From the NCBI GenBank assembly GCA_033439295.1, contig JAVTLE010000015.1, positions 2,480,001-2,544,000 on the forward strand: a DNA stretch of 64,000 nt, in the 5' to 3' direction. The number at the start of each line of letters is the position of its first letter. Position 1 is the stretch's first letter. A program made the translations under genes and the position numbers. Shown here piece by piece: positions 34,942-47,300 of the stretch. The stretch is from Deuterostichococcus epilithicus (Eukaryota; Chlorophyta; Trebouxiophyceae; Prasiolales; Stichococcaceae). The notes beneath the pieces were generated by a model that made no database searches, was not told the DNA's origin, and worked only from the letters and a program-made list of their open reading frames with translations.

Positions 34942-37553
34942 TCTGCAAAGCTCAAGGGTTGGCAGTGGTCGGATTGTAGAGAGTCGGGTGAATGCCTCAA
35001 ACTGGAACTTTGCAAGGTGAGCATGTGCTGCAGCGCCTCAGCTGTCTGACATACCAGCAAGTCAACCAGCATGCGTGGGGCGTATCTCAAATAGAAGGGC
35101 ATACGCCCGATTTTTGGAACAACTTCTCGAGATCCCAAGTGTCGCAATGCAACCCTGGGCCAAGGAATGCACCTTTTCCGAAAACTTGGACAAATGCCTC
35201 TCATCCAAGTGGAGATGTATCACCTGTTGTGCATTTCCTTGTCGCCTGAGCACTGCTCCTCGCCCACACTCCTGGTGTGAAAGCTGACATTGGTTTCCAA
35301 TGGCAGTGGCGGCAACGCCACACCCCCGCTGCAACTGTCTGCCGTCGGGTCCTGCTGCAATGGCGCGGCAGCGCAAGGAAGCACCTGCAAATGATGACCA
35401 AAGTGATGACCTGTCGTGGATGGCATGCAAGTGACGAGTCGTTTCAGCGTCTCACCAGACGACAGGGTGCCATGCTGTGTCGCTGACACTCTGGGGGTAA
35501 TCGAACCACAGGGCAGCACATGACGACTGGAATCCATCGGCCAGGAGATAGCGTTCTCCGCACCTGTGCGCCGCGGAACACGTCGGCAAGCCCAGCGTTG
35601 TCAGCGGCGGCCAGGCACGCCTGCGGCTTCACAGTGCGGCCGCAGCTGCTGCGGAAGCTGCTGCCACTTGTGGCTGACGGCATGGCGGCAGGGCGGTAGG
35701 GGCGAGGACGCAACCACAAGCTCACACCACCTGCGCGGCACACGGCATCGGCAACACGTCATGGTTCAGCATCACGCGTGCGATTAATGACTGGCACGAA
35801 CAGCTCATGAGATATGCTCTCATGCCGCGCGCCTGGAACCGGTCACTACGCATGCCTGCGTGGAATGCTATGATGAGGAAGCTGCAGTCGAGTGGCAGGG
35901 TAGCGTTTTAGTAATCTGCGTTATCTGATGCAAGGTTGCGTCTCTATTGGCTGCCGAGAGACATGCAGCAAATGCTGAGCCATATTCTGCAAGGCTTGGA
36001 CATGCACCAGCAAAGTTTACAAAATGGGGGATATGCATCATGCAATAGCAATGATACTCTACAGAATGTCTGCGATCGCTATGCCCTCTCGCAATGTGCG
36101 CAGGCGGGCAGTTTGCTTGACCGATCCAGTGATCAGATCAACGCGGATTTCAAAAGTACCGGCTTCGACTTCGTGGATGGAGCAAGCACATGCAATTGCT
36201 GGGGTTACATGTTCATGGGGTACAAGGTATCACACCCCTCGCCGCTGCGAGGCTTGCCCTTAGCTGGCGGATCACCTGCTCCGAGTCGGTGTTGCAGATA
36301 TTCAAGCGCCGCTCCAGAATGCCGCCCCTGAGTATTGGAGCTGGTTTGACGCGATGGCGTTTTCGGGCACCAACTTTGCAGCAATGTCTCGATGCGGCAA
36401 GTGCAGCATCTCGAGCCCTCGAGCTGCGGATTAGACACAAGCAGTGCGATTAGCGCAGAGTAGCTTTTCCAGCCTCTCCTGCGCGAGCAGCCGCACTCTC
36501 CAGTTGCAGCGTGGTCCTGGTTCAGCACACTCCGGCAGCTTTAGGTTTTGAGAGACGCACGGGCGAGCGCAGTAGCAGTGGAGCTGGCTGGAGTCCTGCA
36601 CAGCTCAACCCTGAGGTACATCACTTCGTCTCAAGTCCTGACCCTCATGACGCACCAGCGATTGCTGATCGAACGGTGCACTGCTCAGCAACAGAGCTCA
36701 GAGAAGCGTGTCAGCATTGCGGCGGGCCGGCAGCCGAGTGCAAGGCGCCCCCTGGCGCCTTGCTTCTTCACGTGCTTTTGACATGCATGTCCCGCGTTGC
36801 GCACGCATGCTAGGCAGGGTATACAGCGCCGCATACGAAAGTTCGTGTGATCTATTTGCCTGCGGGAGCGGGGCCACGGTTCGCAGTGCACCTCAAGGAT
36901 ATAAACCCCTACACAATCATCCTGTCGACAAGTGCAAGTGCGCCTCCTCGAGGCATGCAGGGTGGTGAATTTGCTCACATTGCTGGCATCTTTCTACCAC
37001 GTTGTTGAGGGTGGCCGATCGCTACTGGACAGCTCTGCCATTGCGCTTTGCCGCGGCGCTCTGCGCTGCACGCCACCAACCTCCTTTTCAATTGGTTGCC
37101 AGGGTCGCGGCCTCCGACAACTTCAGCTTCTGCCCAGCATTCGAGGACCCACAGCAGTGTCAGCAGGGCTGCAGTCAGCACTGCAATCTCCTCCTCTCGA
37201 GGTTTGGCCAGCTGTCCGCTGCGGAGCTTGTGCCGGGAGCAGCAGACAGCCTCACACAGCAGCAGCGAGGAGAGCTGCAGACAGCGGGTACCGCAACCGC
37301 CGCAGCAGGCACCGCCGGCGCTGCGGCCTGCCAGCGCATGACACCCGCGTGGCCGCTGGCCGGGACGCTGCAGGGGGGCGCCTCGTCGCCGCTGGCGCCA
37401 CAGCTTCCGGGCGTCGCCCCTGCAGGCTTGCTTGGTCAGCAGCTCAGCGGCGCGAGCAGCCTCTCCTCCGCGCTGGCAGCAGCAGCGGCTCCGCGTCAAG
37501 GAGCAGGTGCAGCGGCGGGAGGCCTCACGGCGGCAGAGCGGCCGCCGGCAGCG
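34942..37553. other. Unresolved stretch upstream of two divergent genes
   Basis: Should contain the promoters of the HARE-HTH gene (-) and the S40 gene (+). Exon-like pieces: minus 35,683-35,563 (MPSATSGSSFRSSCGRTVKP, ending FRGAQ/GT); plus 35,075-35,287, a Cys-rich frame (WRCITCCAFPCRL); plus 36,150-36,230 (GFDFVDGASTCNCWGYMF); plus 36,300-36,432 (EYWSWFDAMAFSGTNFAAMS, RCGKC, ending at TAG). The Cys- and aromatic-rich plus-strand pieces could belong to a small secreted protein, but I could not join them. 37,002-37,553 is open on the plus strand but is probably S40 5' leader. Confidence 0.35.
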
Positions 37554-40128
37554 ATGAGTCACGACGACCAGCTGGAGTTTGATGAGGACGCGCTCTTCAC
37601 AGAGGGACCTGACGAGGTGGGGTCACGAACCAGTATGCATCGTCGCTCAGACGGCTCAGAGTCGCGGAGCGCTCAGGAGGACAGCACCAAAGTGCCGCCC
37701 ATGCTTTGCTGCATTGTCTCATGGCATGCCTTGCATGTTCAGTCCCGGCGCCCCTGAGCCCTTAATGAGCGCCAGAGGGAATGGAACCTGCGACGTTGAG
37801 GCCCGTAAAGTTGAGTGCCATCAACGCCGCATGTCCCCTGGCACTGCGCACAGGCGGCGGCGGCAGACTCGATAACTTCAGACGACGAGGAGCCCGCGTT
37901 GCCGGCAGCAACGGCGGCGGGCGGCGGCAGCTCGAGCAGCTCGGACGACGAGATAGCGGAGGAAGTGGCACAGGCTGCCGAGATGCGCCGCAGCGGCAGT
38001 GCCGCAGCCCTTGCGGGTAGCCATGTGAAGTGTGTTAGGCGGGGCTCCAGCACTGCCACCGCTGCTGCAGCTGTTGTGGCCCGTTCGGCAGCCACTTTCC
38101 AAGGTCGATCCATCCCCGCGGCCCCAACGCCGCCCCTCGCGCCCTGAGGCCTACGTCTCGTGCGCCGCTTGCAGGCTCCCAGCCGCAGCCGTCGCCTGGC
38201 GGTGAGGCGCGCAGCCTCAGTGGCGACGCGCGCAGCAGCCCGGCACGGGCGGTGCCCTCGGCGCTGTCGACGCCGCGGCCGCGCCGTCCGGTGGCGCACA
38301 CGCCGCAGCCCATGTCGCGCAAGAAGCTCGCCATGGACTCCGCGGCAGCCTTGCTGGTGCGCCTTGATGGATCAACATGAAGAAAGAACTCCGAGACCAC
38401 GGGGCAAGGTTCAGGGACCAGCAGGAAGGCAGGCTTGCTTTCAGGGCGTGGGGCATCGTGTTGCAACGCCCACGGCAGTGCCTCCGCTATCGGGCGCGGG
38501 CATGTCGCTGTGGCCCGTCTTCGCCACACTCGGGATGCTGGGCACCGCGGCTTGTCTATGCCACGCCCCTTGTTGTCAGCTCAGCACCGCGCGCGCAGCC
38601 GCCCTCTGCCATTTCTGCGTCCCGCAACAGCCCGGCGGTGCAGCTCTGTGTGGGCAGCGCCGTCATGCTGCGGCGAGCCTGCCAGCTGTCAGGCGCTGGT
38701 ATGGCGTCCCAGCGCCTGGAGGGACCTGTCAGCACAGGCCTGAGGCAGGTACAGCAGGTGCAGCAGGACCGCTGCAGGGCCTCCACCTCAGGGACTTCGG
38801 CCCCGGGCTGCCAACAACATGTATGACCTGTGTATGACCAATGCACTAGTCAGCCTTATCAGCCTGAGTGAGGCTGGCAACGCATAAGACTCCCCTCTCT
38901 GCCGCGCGCAGGGCACCTCGGTGCCGATTGCCATCCCCATGGGCCAGCGCGAGGACAAGGAAGCCAGCCCAGAGTCGCCCGACGAGCCGGGTGGCATCCA
39001 TGCGGCAACCTTTGTGCCGCCGCACATGCTGGAGACGCGGTCTGGCGCCTTCAACCTCACCAACTCCGTGCACGTGCGCAGCTTTTCGCCCCGCTTCCCA
39101 GTCCGCATTTGTTAGCTCTTCTCGAAGCAGGACGTCAGCTCTGTGAAACTCTTGCAGACTTGGCATGGCTGCAATTCAAAACATCGCATACGGGGTAGCG
39201 GCCCGGCGGCATCTGCTGGGGCACGATCTAGTGTGTGACTATCTACAGCAGCCATGAGCCATGGCCAGCAGCCATGGCAGCTACCGCTGCCGTGCACAGT
39301 GGCAGGTTCTGGGTGCAGTCACCATGCTGCAGGAGCTCCCTGCAGTGTGTCCGCAGCATTCACTGCTACCCCTGTGCCACAAGTTACTGGCTGCGTGCCA
39401 CACCACCGCATGGTGGTAGACCCTGGCGCATTAGCCGCGCTGGCAGCAGCGACTGCACCAATGGCAGCGGCGCCCTGCGCCGGCGTGGAGCAGCTCGCGG
39501 CCCGCTGCAGTGTCTCCCTGCAGCGTCTCTGGGGCTGCGGGTTGATGGCGGGTTGCACACTGCGCCGCACAGGGCACCTCCCCGGCGGCCAGCCTGAAGC
39601 GGGAGCGCCTGCAGAGCCGCAACGCCATCCTGCGGCGCACCGGCTTTCTGGAGGGCAGCCAGGGCGGCGCCGTCGCCTTCCTGGGTGCGGCATTTTTTCA
39701 GTCTTCTCATGTGTTGTCCACACGGCAGCTGTTGTCAGGCATCCTGCGCTGTCATGCGTGCGCATTCTCTCACGACAACAGGTCTCCTGGTTGTATCAGC
39801 GGCCTGGTTCGCTTATGGCAGAGTTTTCGTGCCTGCGGGATGCAAAACCGTCAAACCGCCTGGCACTGCTGATCACTCCAAATACACACCCTTGGGGCGC
39901 CAGTCGCAGAAGTGCGCACTGTCTGCATCGACCACAGAAAGCGACAAACTCGACTCTGAAGCTGACCAGGCTATGTCCTTTCTGTTTCTCGCAGAGACGA
40001 TGGACCCGATCCGGGAGTCGGCCTACGAGTCGGGCCCGCCGCCGCTGCCCGGCACACCCCCCGCGTCGCTGACCGCGCCGGGGGCACTGTCGCGGGCGCT
40101 GGGCGCTGCCGGCGCTGGCTCGCTGTGA
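37554..40128 (+). CDS. Senescence-regulator S40 family (DUF584) protein, complete (269 residues)
   Basis: Plant-type S40 proteins are nuclear or cytosolic regulators linked to leaf senescence and stress; their molecular activity is not known. Six exons with consistent phases: 37,554-37,616 (MSHDDQLEFDEDALFTEGPD), 37,854-38,016 (acidic Ser/Asp/Glu), 38,175-38,356, 38,912-39,067, 39,573-39,684 and 39,995-40,128 (TGA). The family signature is in exons 4-5: a SVPIAIPMG segment (like the SVPVNVPDW box), FVPPHMLE, AFNLTNS, then ASLKRERLQSRNAILRRTGF and LEG, which parallels the plant GRTLKGRDLxxVRNxxxxxTGF end. Unlike typical plant S40 proteins the chain continues about 60 residues past this box, with a Pro/Gly-rich tail. 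The N-terminal acidic start is also typical. Confidence 0.85.
38789..38825 (+). repeat. Decayed upstream copy of S40 exon 4 start
   Basis: CACCTCAG/GGACTTCGG at 38,791 parallels GCGCAG/GGCACCTCGG at 38,912, an offset of about 120, and both continue to a GCTGCC/ATTGCC then CATG. Spliced from exon 3 in phase 0, the copy runs into a stop (TAA) before the real exon. Confidence 0.55.
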
Positions 40129-41445
40129 GGAGCGGCCCTGGACAAGGCAACAGGGCGGCAGGCGTCAGCGTCGTTTGCGGCCGCGAGGGGCTGGACGGCC
40201 AGCGTCCGCCCGCTCTGAAGCGGGGCAGACGACAGGCTGCCGGCGCGTGTGGCCGCCTGGCGCCAGCGGCGGCTGACAGGTCGCGACCAGCCAGTGTGAA
40301 CGGCGCCGGCGGGGTGCGATACGTCTGGTCACATCGCTTGATGTCTGGCGGATCGCTGCCAGCAGCGTGGCGGTGGCCGTATCATGTGCCGCAGCGGCGC
40401 TAGTAGCTCGTCGGGTGCAGGGCAGCCAGCGCCGGACGGGCAGCCAGCGCCGGACAGAGGGGCTGCCGAGTGGAAAAGGGCATATGGGCAGCGCTTGATG
40501 GAGTGTGTGCCGATGTACAAACAGCGGTGGTGATCATTTCTGTCCTGCAGACTGCAGCAACCCTCACGGCGGCCTCATTTGCTGTAGGATCCATTGCGGT
40601 GTCTGCTGGCAGTGCTGAGTCCTTGTGAGTCAATCTCAGCTGCCTTCGCTCCTGAGCCGCTTTGATATTGCCGAGCATCTTTTGCCGTCTCCGATTTTGT
40701 CCAACCCTCATGCCGTGCTGAGAGCGGCGCACATTATGTTTGGGTTCGCCCAGCGACTGCTGCACGTGTTCGACTGTACATATCGGCTACTGTGCCACAG
40801 GATGCTAGGTGTGCCGGTGCTTTCCGCCAGCAGCTGCCCCGTTTTTGCAATTCGCGAGACTGTTGAGATGCAATATTATTCAACTGTCAACATGTCTGTG
40901 CATCAGGCGTAAGCGGCAGCGGTGATAGTTAAAATAAACGATTCGTCTACGAAACTAGTGTCGTCACTGAGTAAGTACGTGGCATGAAATAAGTTTCAGA
41001 TGTGGTTTTTCATCGTATATTTGAAGACATGTCCTCAGCCGCTACCACACATTCACTGTTTCAAATCTTCATAGACAAGCCTGTTCAACAGACTTCAAAA
41101 ACAGGCTCAAAGTCGCTCATTTTCAACCACCTCTCTTCTAGAGCTTCACCTGCTGCTGCAGTTGCGACCCATGCAGCGCTGCTGTTGGCAATGGCCGCGC
41201 ACATTCCTAGCGCAAATCAATCATTGTTTACTGACTACATCATACCAAACCGATGTGCACGAGCTTCGAGATCTTCGCTGTCGGACTTTCCACGCTTGGC
41301 TGAGTGCTGGTCGTGCTGGCCTGCTGCCAGTCAGAGCACACAGACTCGCACGCTTGCAGCGGCTGCCAGCATTAGTTATCAGGCGATACTCCTTGAGCTG
41401 ACTGACGGCGGCCTCAATACCCAAGTGCACCGGTTGTTGAGACTT
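40129..41445. other. Intergenic stretch between convergent genes
   Basis: 3' region of the S40 gene and of the minus-strand secreted gene. It contains a short exact tandem repeat (40,420-40,455). The plus-strand frame at 41,002-41,538 has unremarkable composition and overlaps the last exon of the opposite gene; I take it as a shadow. Confidence 0.5.
40420..40455 (+). repeat. Exact 18-bp tandem repeat, two copies
   Basis: GGGCAGCCAGCGCCGGAC occurs twice in a row (40,420-40,437 and 40,438-40,455) in the S40 3' region. Confidence 0.9.
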
Positions 41446-43578
41446 TCAGCCCATGACCTGCTGGCGAACCTTCACACGCAGGAAGCACTTGCGGCTGCAC
41501 TCGTTGGTGAGTTTGTAGAAGACACGGGCACTGTCTAACGTGCTGTTGACGGGAAAGTTGTTCACCTGCAGCGCAGCAGTGCAGTGGAAATGGCGCACAT
41601 GCCATGTGTTAGTTTCTCCGTCAGACCCGTTTACGCTGCGCCTTCCCGGCTCCCGCGACCCCATGCCACAATCATATCGTGCACGTAAGCATGTGAGCAT
41701 AGGCACAGCGGAGAAAGACGTACAACATCCTCGACGGTGTCAATGTTGGCCTTCAGCCCCGTCACCGCTCCCGGAAAGTCATACCAGCCCTACAGGTGAG
41801 TCATGTGAACAATGAAAGATGGTGGGTGTCATGCCTTACTACTACAATGCACTGTTAGCACGCATGGCTGATGCTGACATCAAAGGCGGCGCGCTACATG
41901 TCATTCCCCTCTGCCGCTGGTGCTAATGCACAGATCGTGTTCAGGAGGCTGACCTGGAAGCCAGCGGCGGCGTTGGGAAGCGTGGTAATCACTGCCGAGT
42001 CAGAGCAGATGTTGTTGTAGAAGTAGTGGAACTGCAGGTGATGCACCACGACCATGTTGACAGTTGCTGCAATTTGGAGCCGCACTGGTGGCAACACACT
42101 CGTGGAGGCTTGAAACATATACAGCACGAGAACACAGATATAGGTGCCACTGAGGTGCCCGCTGCATGAATGGTGTTGCATGCGGCAGGCCCCTCAGTGC
42201 AAATGATCTTTCATGGCATCCGTCATGCATGCGTAAGTGTATAATGACTCTGCATGGCATCAGGCCCAAGTAGCTCACCGTGTTCTGCGGCACCAGCACG
42301 GCGTCATCGCGCGAGATGGTGTTGCGCACCTGCAGCACACACAGGCCACAGCCTCGGTACCTCGGTGCGTGTGAGGGTGGCTGCCGCAGCTGCACACCGA
42401 TGCCATGCCACTGCGCAGGGTCCATGTTTGGCAGGCAGTGTATAGTAGGGCAAGGCAGCTGCGTCGCAGGTCGATGAACGCTAATGCTGCACATGGACAT
42501 CTGAGCGCACGGCAGGGTCGTCTGGGTTTGAGAATGCGCACCAGCTTGCCGTTGATTAGAGCGATGAGGTTGATGCGGCCGCGCACACCCAGGAAGTACT
42601 CCGCCGCACCCGGATGAGCGTGTGGAACAAAGAGAGAGCACGGCTTGAGAGCGAAGAGACGGGATGTGAGGTTGGCGGCTGCAGCATAGCGACGACGAAC
42701 TCGACATCAACGTGAAGTTGTGTATTGCAGTGATGCTCGACTGGCAGACCGCCGCGCGGCGGCCGCTGCGGCGGCACCGCGCCAATGGAGAAAGTACAAC
42801 TGGCAATGATGCATTGCGACACCAGTTGATAATTGTACAGCGTGCACGACGACAGGGTTGTTTGGCAGAATGCATTGTATGTGCAAGTGCAGGACAGATT
42901 TGGGTGACTGTGTGTCATGACAATGAAATGACGGCCCTGTTGCTCCTCTAAGCGACGCACCCATCACGGCGGGCGCTAGATTTGCCTTCATAAGAACAAG
43001 TTTTCGATCATCAGCAATTAAATCCAACTATCCAGCTCCGTGCTGCGTATGATGCAACAGCAGCATGCAACGAGGAGACAGCCGTCGACAGGTGCAACAC
43101 CCTGTGACAGGAACTCGTCTGCACGACGAGCGGTCGAGGAGCTCACGTCGAGCTTGTTATCGTAGTGCCTTGGCTGGACATACGAATACCTGCAAGGCGC
43201 GTGCGGGGAGGCTCTGGAAAATTCGGCGTGACACACGCGCGTGCTTTTGCAAGCAGGCTAGGTCGCGACATCGCTGCGCTGCTGACCGTATGGCAGCTCG
43301 TCGTGACAGTGCGCGTGCAATGAAGCAAGCTCAGGCGAGTCGTCACAGAAGTGCAGGTTGGCCGAGCCGTCGTGTGCTGATGCGTCATCTAGACCTATCT
43401 GGCTGGTGACGCGGCAGATGAAGGCGCACTTGAAGTCATCGGTTTCAAAGGCGGAATACACGCCGCCATTGCCGTCGAGGCTCGGTCCTGCGTAGCCTTG
43501 GGCTGAGCTACGCTGGGGCATCAGCGCGAGACACACTGCAGCCGCGAGCGTGAGCGCCGCAGCAACGCGGGAAACCAT
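41446..43578 (-). CDS. Secreted or wall-associated protein of unknown family
   Basis: Start ATG at 43,578 with a clear signal peptide: VSRVAAALTLAAAVCLALMP then QRSSA/QG as the likely cleavage site. The mature chain begins GYAGPSLDGNGGVYSAFETD and has Cys residues (FKCAFICRV). Further exons near 43,185-43,085 (YSYVQPRHYDNKLDVSSS), 42,770-42,660 (TQLHVDVEFVVAML), 42,610-42,520 (AEYFLGVRGRINLIALINGK then LVRILKP), 42,330-42,270 (NTISRDDAVLVPQNTVSYL), 42,075-41,930 (MVVVHHLQFHYFYNNICSDS), 41,790-41,740 (WYDFPGAVTGLKANIDTVED) and 41,700-41,446 (RHFHCTAALQVNNFPVNSTL, ending VKVRQQVMG). The beta-rich, Cys-paired repeats suggest an extracellular beta-sandwich. The family is not recognised, and exon edges are approximate. 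Confidence 0.6.
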
Positions 43579-44351
43579 GTTTGCTGCTGTATGTTGTAGA
43601 GACGTGGGAGAAAGCAGGCTTGAGTATGAGACGTTGAGAGCTCGCAAAAGTCGTAGTGAAGTGCTTCAGCGGTTCTGTTTGCCTCAGACCTGCCAGCCGC
43701 TTAGTCAAGGTTGTGACGAAAAGGGCTGACGTTGCGCCCAGCTGGCGTCATTCCATAAACCTTTAGATCAGCACACACACAGCTGGCATCTCGTGAAGAT
43801 GCAAGCTGCTACTCAGTAGCTGCTCACACGGGGAACTTTGGTGGTGAATGCTCTGAAACATGGCAGTCGAGAAACAGGATGGTTTCTACCCATGCTTTCA
43901 CTTGTAGGTCATGACAAGCTAGCGCTGACGACTTTGGCGGATAGAGGCCCCTGCCGGCGGAGAGGCGGTGGTCTCAGAAGCCTGCATGTCAGTGGCGACT
44001 GTGTTTCAAAGCCACTTCAAACACTTCAAACGAGCTCCAAGAGCGAGTCAGGTTACGTTCGGCACAATCTGACTTCATACGACGGTGGCCGTCATTTGGT
44101 GGCAACTTCAAGAACCTTCCATACTTCGTTGCTGCAGACTTTGTCCCACTTCGTTCATGAGACCTCTACTTTGTACGCTCTTCGGTTGGTATGCCGTAAG
44201 CTCGCCAGCTCATGCCCGCGAAAATTTGCACAATTCGCGATTTGCAGAATTGGCATTATCAGCATCTGCGCCCCCGCCAGGCAGGGTCCGCACAGCACCA
44301 CGCCGCGGCCGCCAAAAGCCAGCAATGCCGGACCAGCGCCCCGCCCCGAGT
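43579..44351. other. Intergenic stretch
   Basis: Between the start of the secreted-protein gene and the 3' end of the SLC13-type gene, both on the minus strand. It should hold the promoter of the first and the 3' untranslated region of the second. No further exon recognised. Confidence 0.45.
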
Positions 44352-47300
44352 TCAGCCCTTGAGGGGCTTGTAATCGGCTACGTTGTCCTCTGGCGGGATG
44401 ACGTCCTCGCCAACAATCCAGGTCGGAAGGCGCGCCTTTGTCTTCGCCGGCAGCAGCGTGAACGCCAGGGCACCTGCAGAGATGGTACATTCTTGCATGG
44501 TTGCATGGCAGCACAAACAGCTCATGTCTGCATGCAGGTGAAGCACACGCAAAATTGGCTGTGTCAATGCTGCTTCTCGATTCCCCGCAACACCCCTCAG
44601 AAATGTATGAGAAGCGGTGCAATTAAACAACGACTCTCTGGCCTTTACCAAACCGGCAGTCTGCCCTGCGAGAGCGCACCGCCAAGCAAGATAGCAAGGG
44701 CGACGAAGAAGATAGCCACTGCGACACCTGTATAAATTGAAAATAAAAAGAGATTATACTATCGGTTGTGTTTGTTTACCATCAGTAATATGATTGCTAT
44801 CGTCAAGAGTTTATACCAAACGTCACCGAACGCTGCAGCACACACCTCAATCATCCTGCCGTTATGCACAAGGGCGCGGCTCAGCATTGCCGGTGCAGCT
44901 TAGCAATAATTGCGGAGGCTTACCGATGGTGTCCTCGAGCGCAAAAATTATGATCACGGCGCCAACCAGGAAGATCTGGCAGGGGAACCCGATCTTGGCG
45001 AACTCGCGGAAGCGGTAGTTGCCGGCTGCGGCACAGGCAGCATACAATATCGTGGGTCAGCTGTGATTGCTGCCCGGACGGCTTGCGGTCTGTCATAACC
45101 CTTCCGGGGCTTGCAGAAGCAAGGGTTCTTGCTCCCAGGCAGTGCGGCTGAACAGTATGAGCCAGTGCGCACAACAAGCGATGCGGCGTCTATGCCAGCG
45201 AGGAGGCTCACCTGCAAAGACCATGAGGTTGGTCTGGTAGCTGCAGCACAGACAGCAGTGGCTGAGATCAGTCATGGGCTCCCGTTGGACTGAAAGCGAT
45301 GATTCATGTTGCCATATTGCTTCACCCTTGCAGGGTAGGTGCAGCATCGTGGCATGCGCCACTGACGCAGTGTTGCAGTGATATACAATCAGCCACGACA
45401 AGAGACAAGCCGAATGAAAAGAGTCCAACTGCAGCAGCACAACAATAGTCGTCATGCCAAACTACCTGTACGGCAGGATAAAGCCGGCGGACGCGCCGAG
45501 CATGGCGACGCTGGACATCTTGGTGGGGCTGACGCCAAGCGCGTCCCCCAGGCGGGCAGCCACAGGATAGCTGCGATCGCCATGCAATATTGTTTAGGTT
45601 GACTGTGGCATCAACCGGCTTGGAGACCGCTAACACCTCGAGTGGTACAGGAGGTGCACCTCTCAACAGTGCAGTCTTGTTGGTGCGCAGGCATGGCAAG
45701 CAGTTTGACGGCAGCCGTCACATGGTGAGGCTTTGGTGGTGGGAGGCAGATGTGGTTCGGCCGGGAACAGTGCCTCCCCCGAGCAGGGAGGCAGTTGCGA
45801 CACACTGTCTCCCCGATTTCTAGGATACAACAGTGCCTGTCCGCTTAGGGTGCGCCATAATAAGTGTGAAGCAGCGGGATCTGTCAGAGCGCACATGAGG
45901 GCGGCGGCAGCGTTGTTGGACACGATCTCGGAAAGCACGGCGGTCGCGATGTAGATGGAAACGAAGGAGGCCGTCTGGCCGCCGATTTTCTCGCCTGTTG
46001 GTGGGTGCGCAGTAGCGTCAGCGCGGTGCCCCAGCATTTTGCTGTGAGACCCCCTGTCTGGCATGACGTGACGAGCTGAGAGTGCACGATGCATTCCCAC
46101 CATGCGCCGCTGGCCGGCTTTGTGCTACTCAGCCCCTAGACTCCAAAACTACACTGACGTGCCACTGCCGCCTAGAGCACAGCCGGTCAGCAACTGCCTG
46201 ACCAGTTTTCTGAGATCTGAGATCTGCAGAGTCAGAAAGGCGCACTGATGTCGATGAAGATGTCAGCGATGCCCTGCGCCACGTCGGAGTTCTCCAGCGC
46301 GGTTGCGAAGGCGAAGGCAAAGGCGATAGTGACATACACAGTCCAGTCGATGCTGTCGCGGGCCTGTGGTCCGCGACAAAATTCCATGCTGTTGGCAGCC
46401 AGCAGGCAGGAAGCATCGCATTGTCAAAACGACAGGCGAGTAATCTGCAGTTGGTATTCCGGATGAGCGGCACTTCCGTGAAATGAGCAAGGAAGTGCTG
46501 CCACGCGCCACCCCGAAAGACAATGATTCAATTCCTCATTGCCTGGGCAGCAGACCCACATATAGCATGCACAGGCCTAGGGTGTGCAGCACGCCTTTTC
46601 TCCATATACACAATTACGCAGTGCACCTGGGTGGCGGACAAGCAGCGAGTGGCCAGCATGATGCCAGCAGTCAGGATGCCGGCGATGAACAAGTTGATGA
46701 ACTCGTCGTCCAGGGCGCCACCCACAATCTGCACACAAACCACACGCCACGTTGACAGCGTCGGCACTGGACATGCCAGTGTTTGACGCTGCTCCATCTA
46801 CCATGATCGATTGTGCCAAAAACAGCGGTGGAAGATAGTGAGCTCACACCTGGGTCGTGACCATTGCCGCACCGAGGAACAGTGCCCACCACATCTGGCG
46901 CGTCTTCAGAGGCGAAGACCCCTTGACGCTGGAGATGACGGCGAAAGCCTGCGGGCAGCCACTGCTCTGTGTCATGCTGCAGGGACAACAAGCGTGAGAC
47001 GTGGGTCAGCAGCCTGCACAGGTGCAGCCTCCGCCTGGTGCGGCGTGCGCGGAAGGCAGTGGCAGCAGCCATGTAACAGGCTGTCCTAGTGCAACTATGG
47101 ATATGTCCTGTGAGAAACAGGAGAAAGCTGGAGGAAGGCATCGGGAGTGACCCGGCCGGCAGTAGCAGCGGCGCTTAAATCATCAAGTCCGTGGGGAGGC
47201 AGCACCGAGCCCCTGACCTTGTCGTGCTGGTGCCTGTACTCAATCCTTGCCCGGGCGTTCAGCCACAGCAGCGTTTGCGACAGCAACCAACCCTCTGGAC

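Noticed and set aside
35486-35510. tRNA-like T-arm (GGTTCGATTACC on the minus strand)
   Set aside because: The stem bases do not pair and no acceptor, D or anticodon arm could be found around it.
41002-41538. A plus-strand open frame of 178 codons
   Set aside because: It overlaps the final exon of the minus-strand secreted protein and has no family resemblance; probably a shadow plus intergenic sequence.
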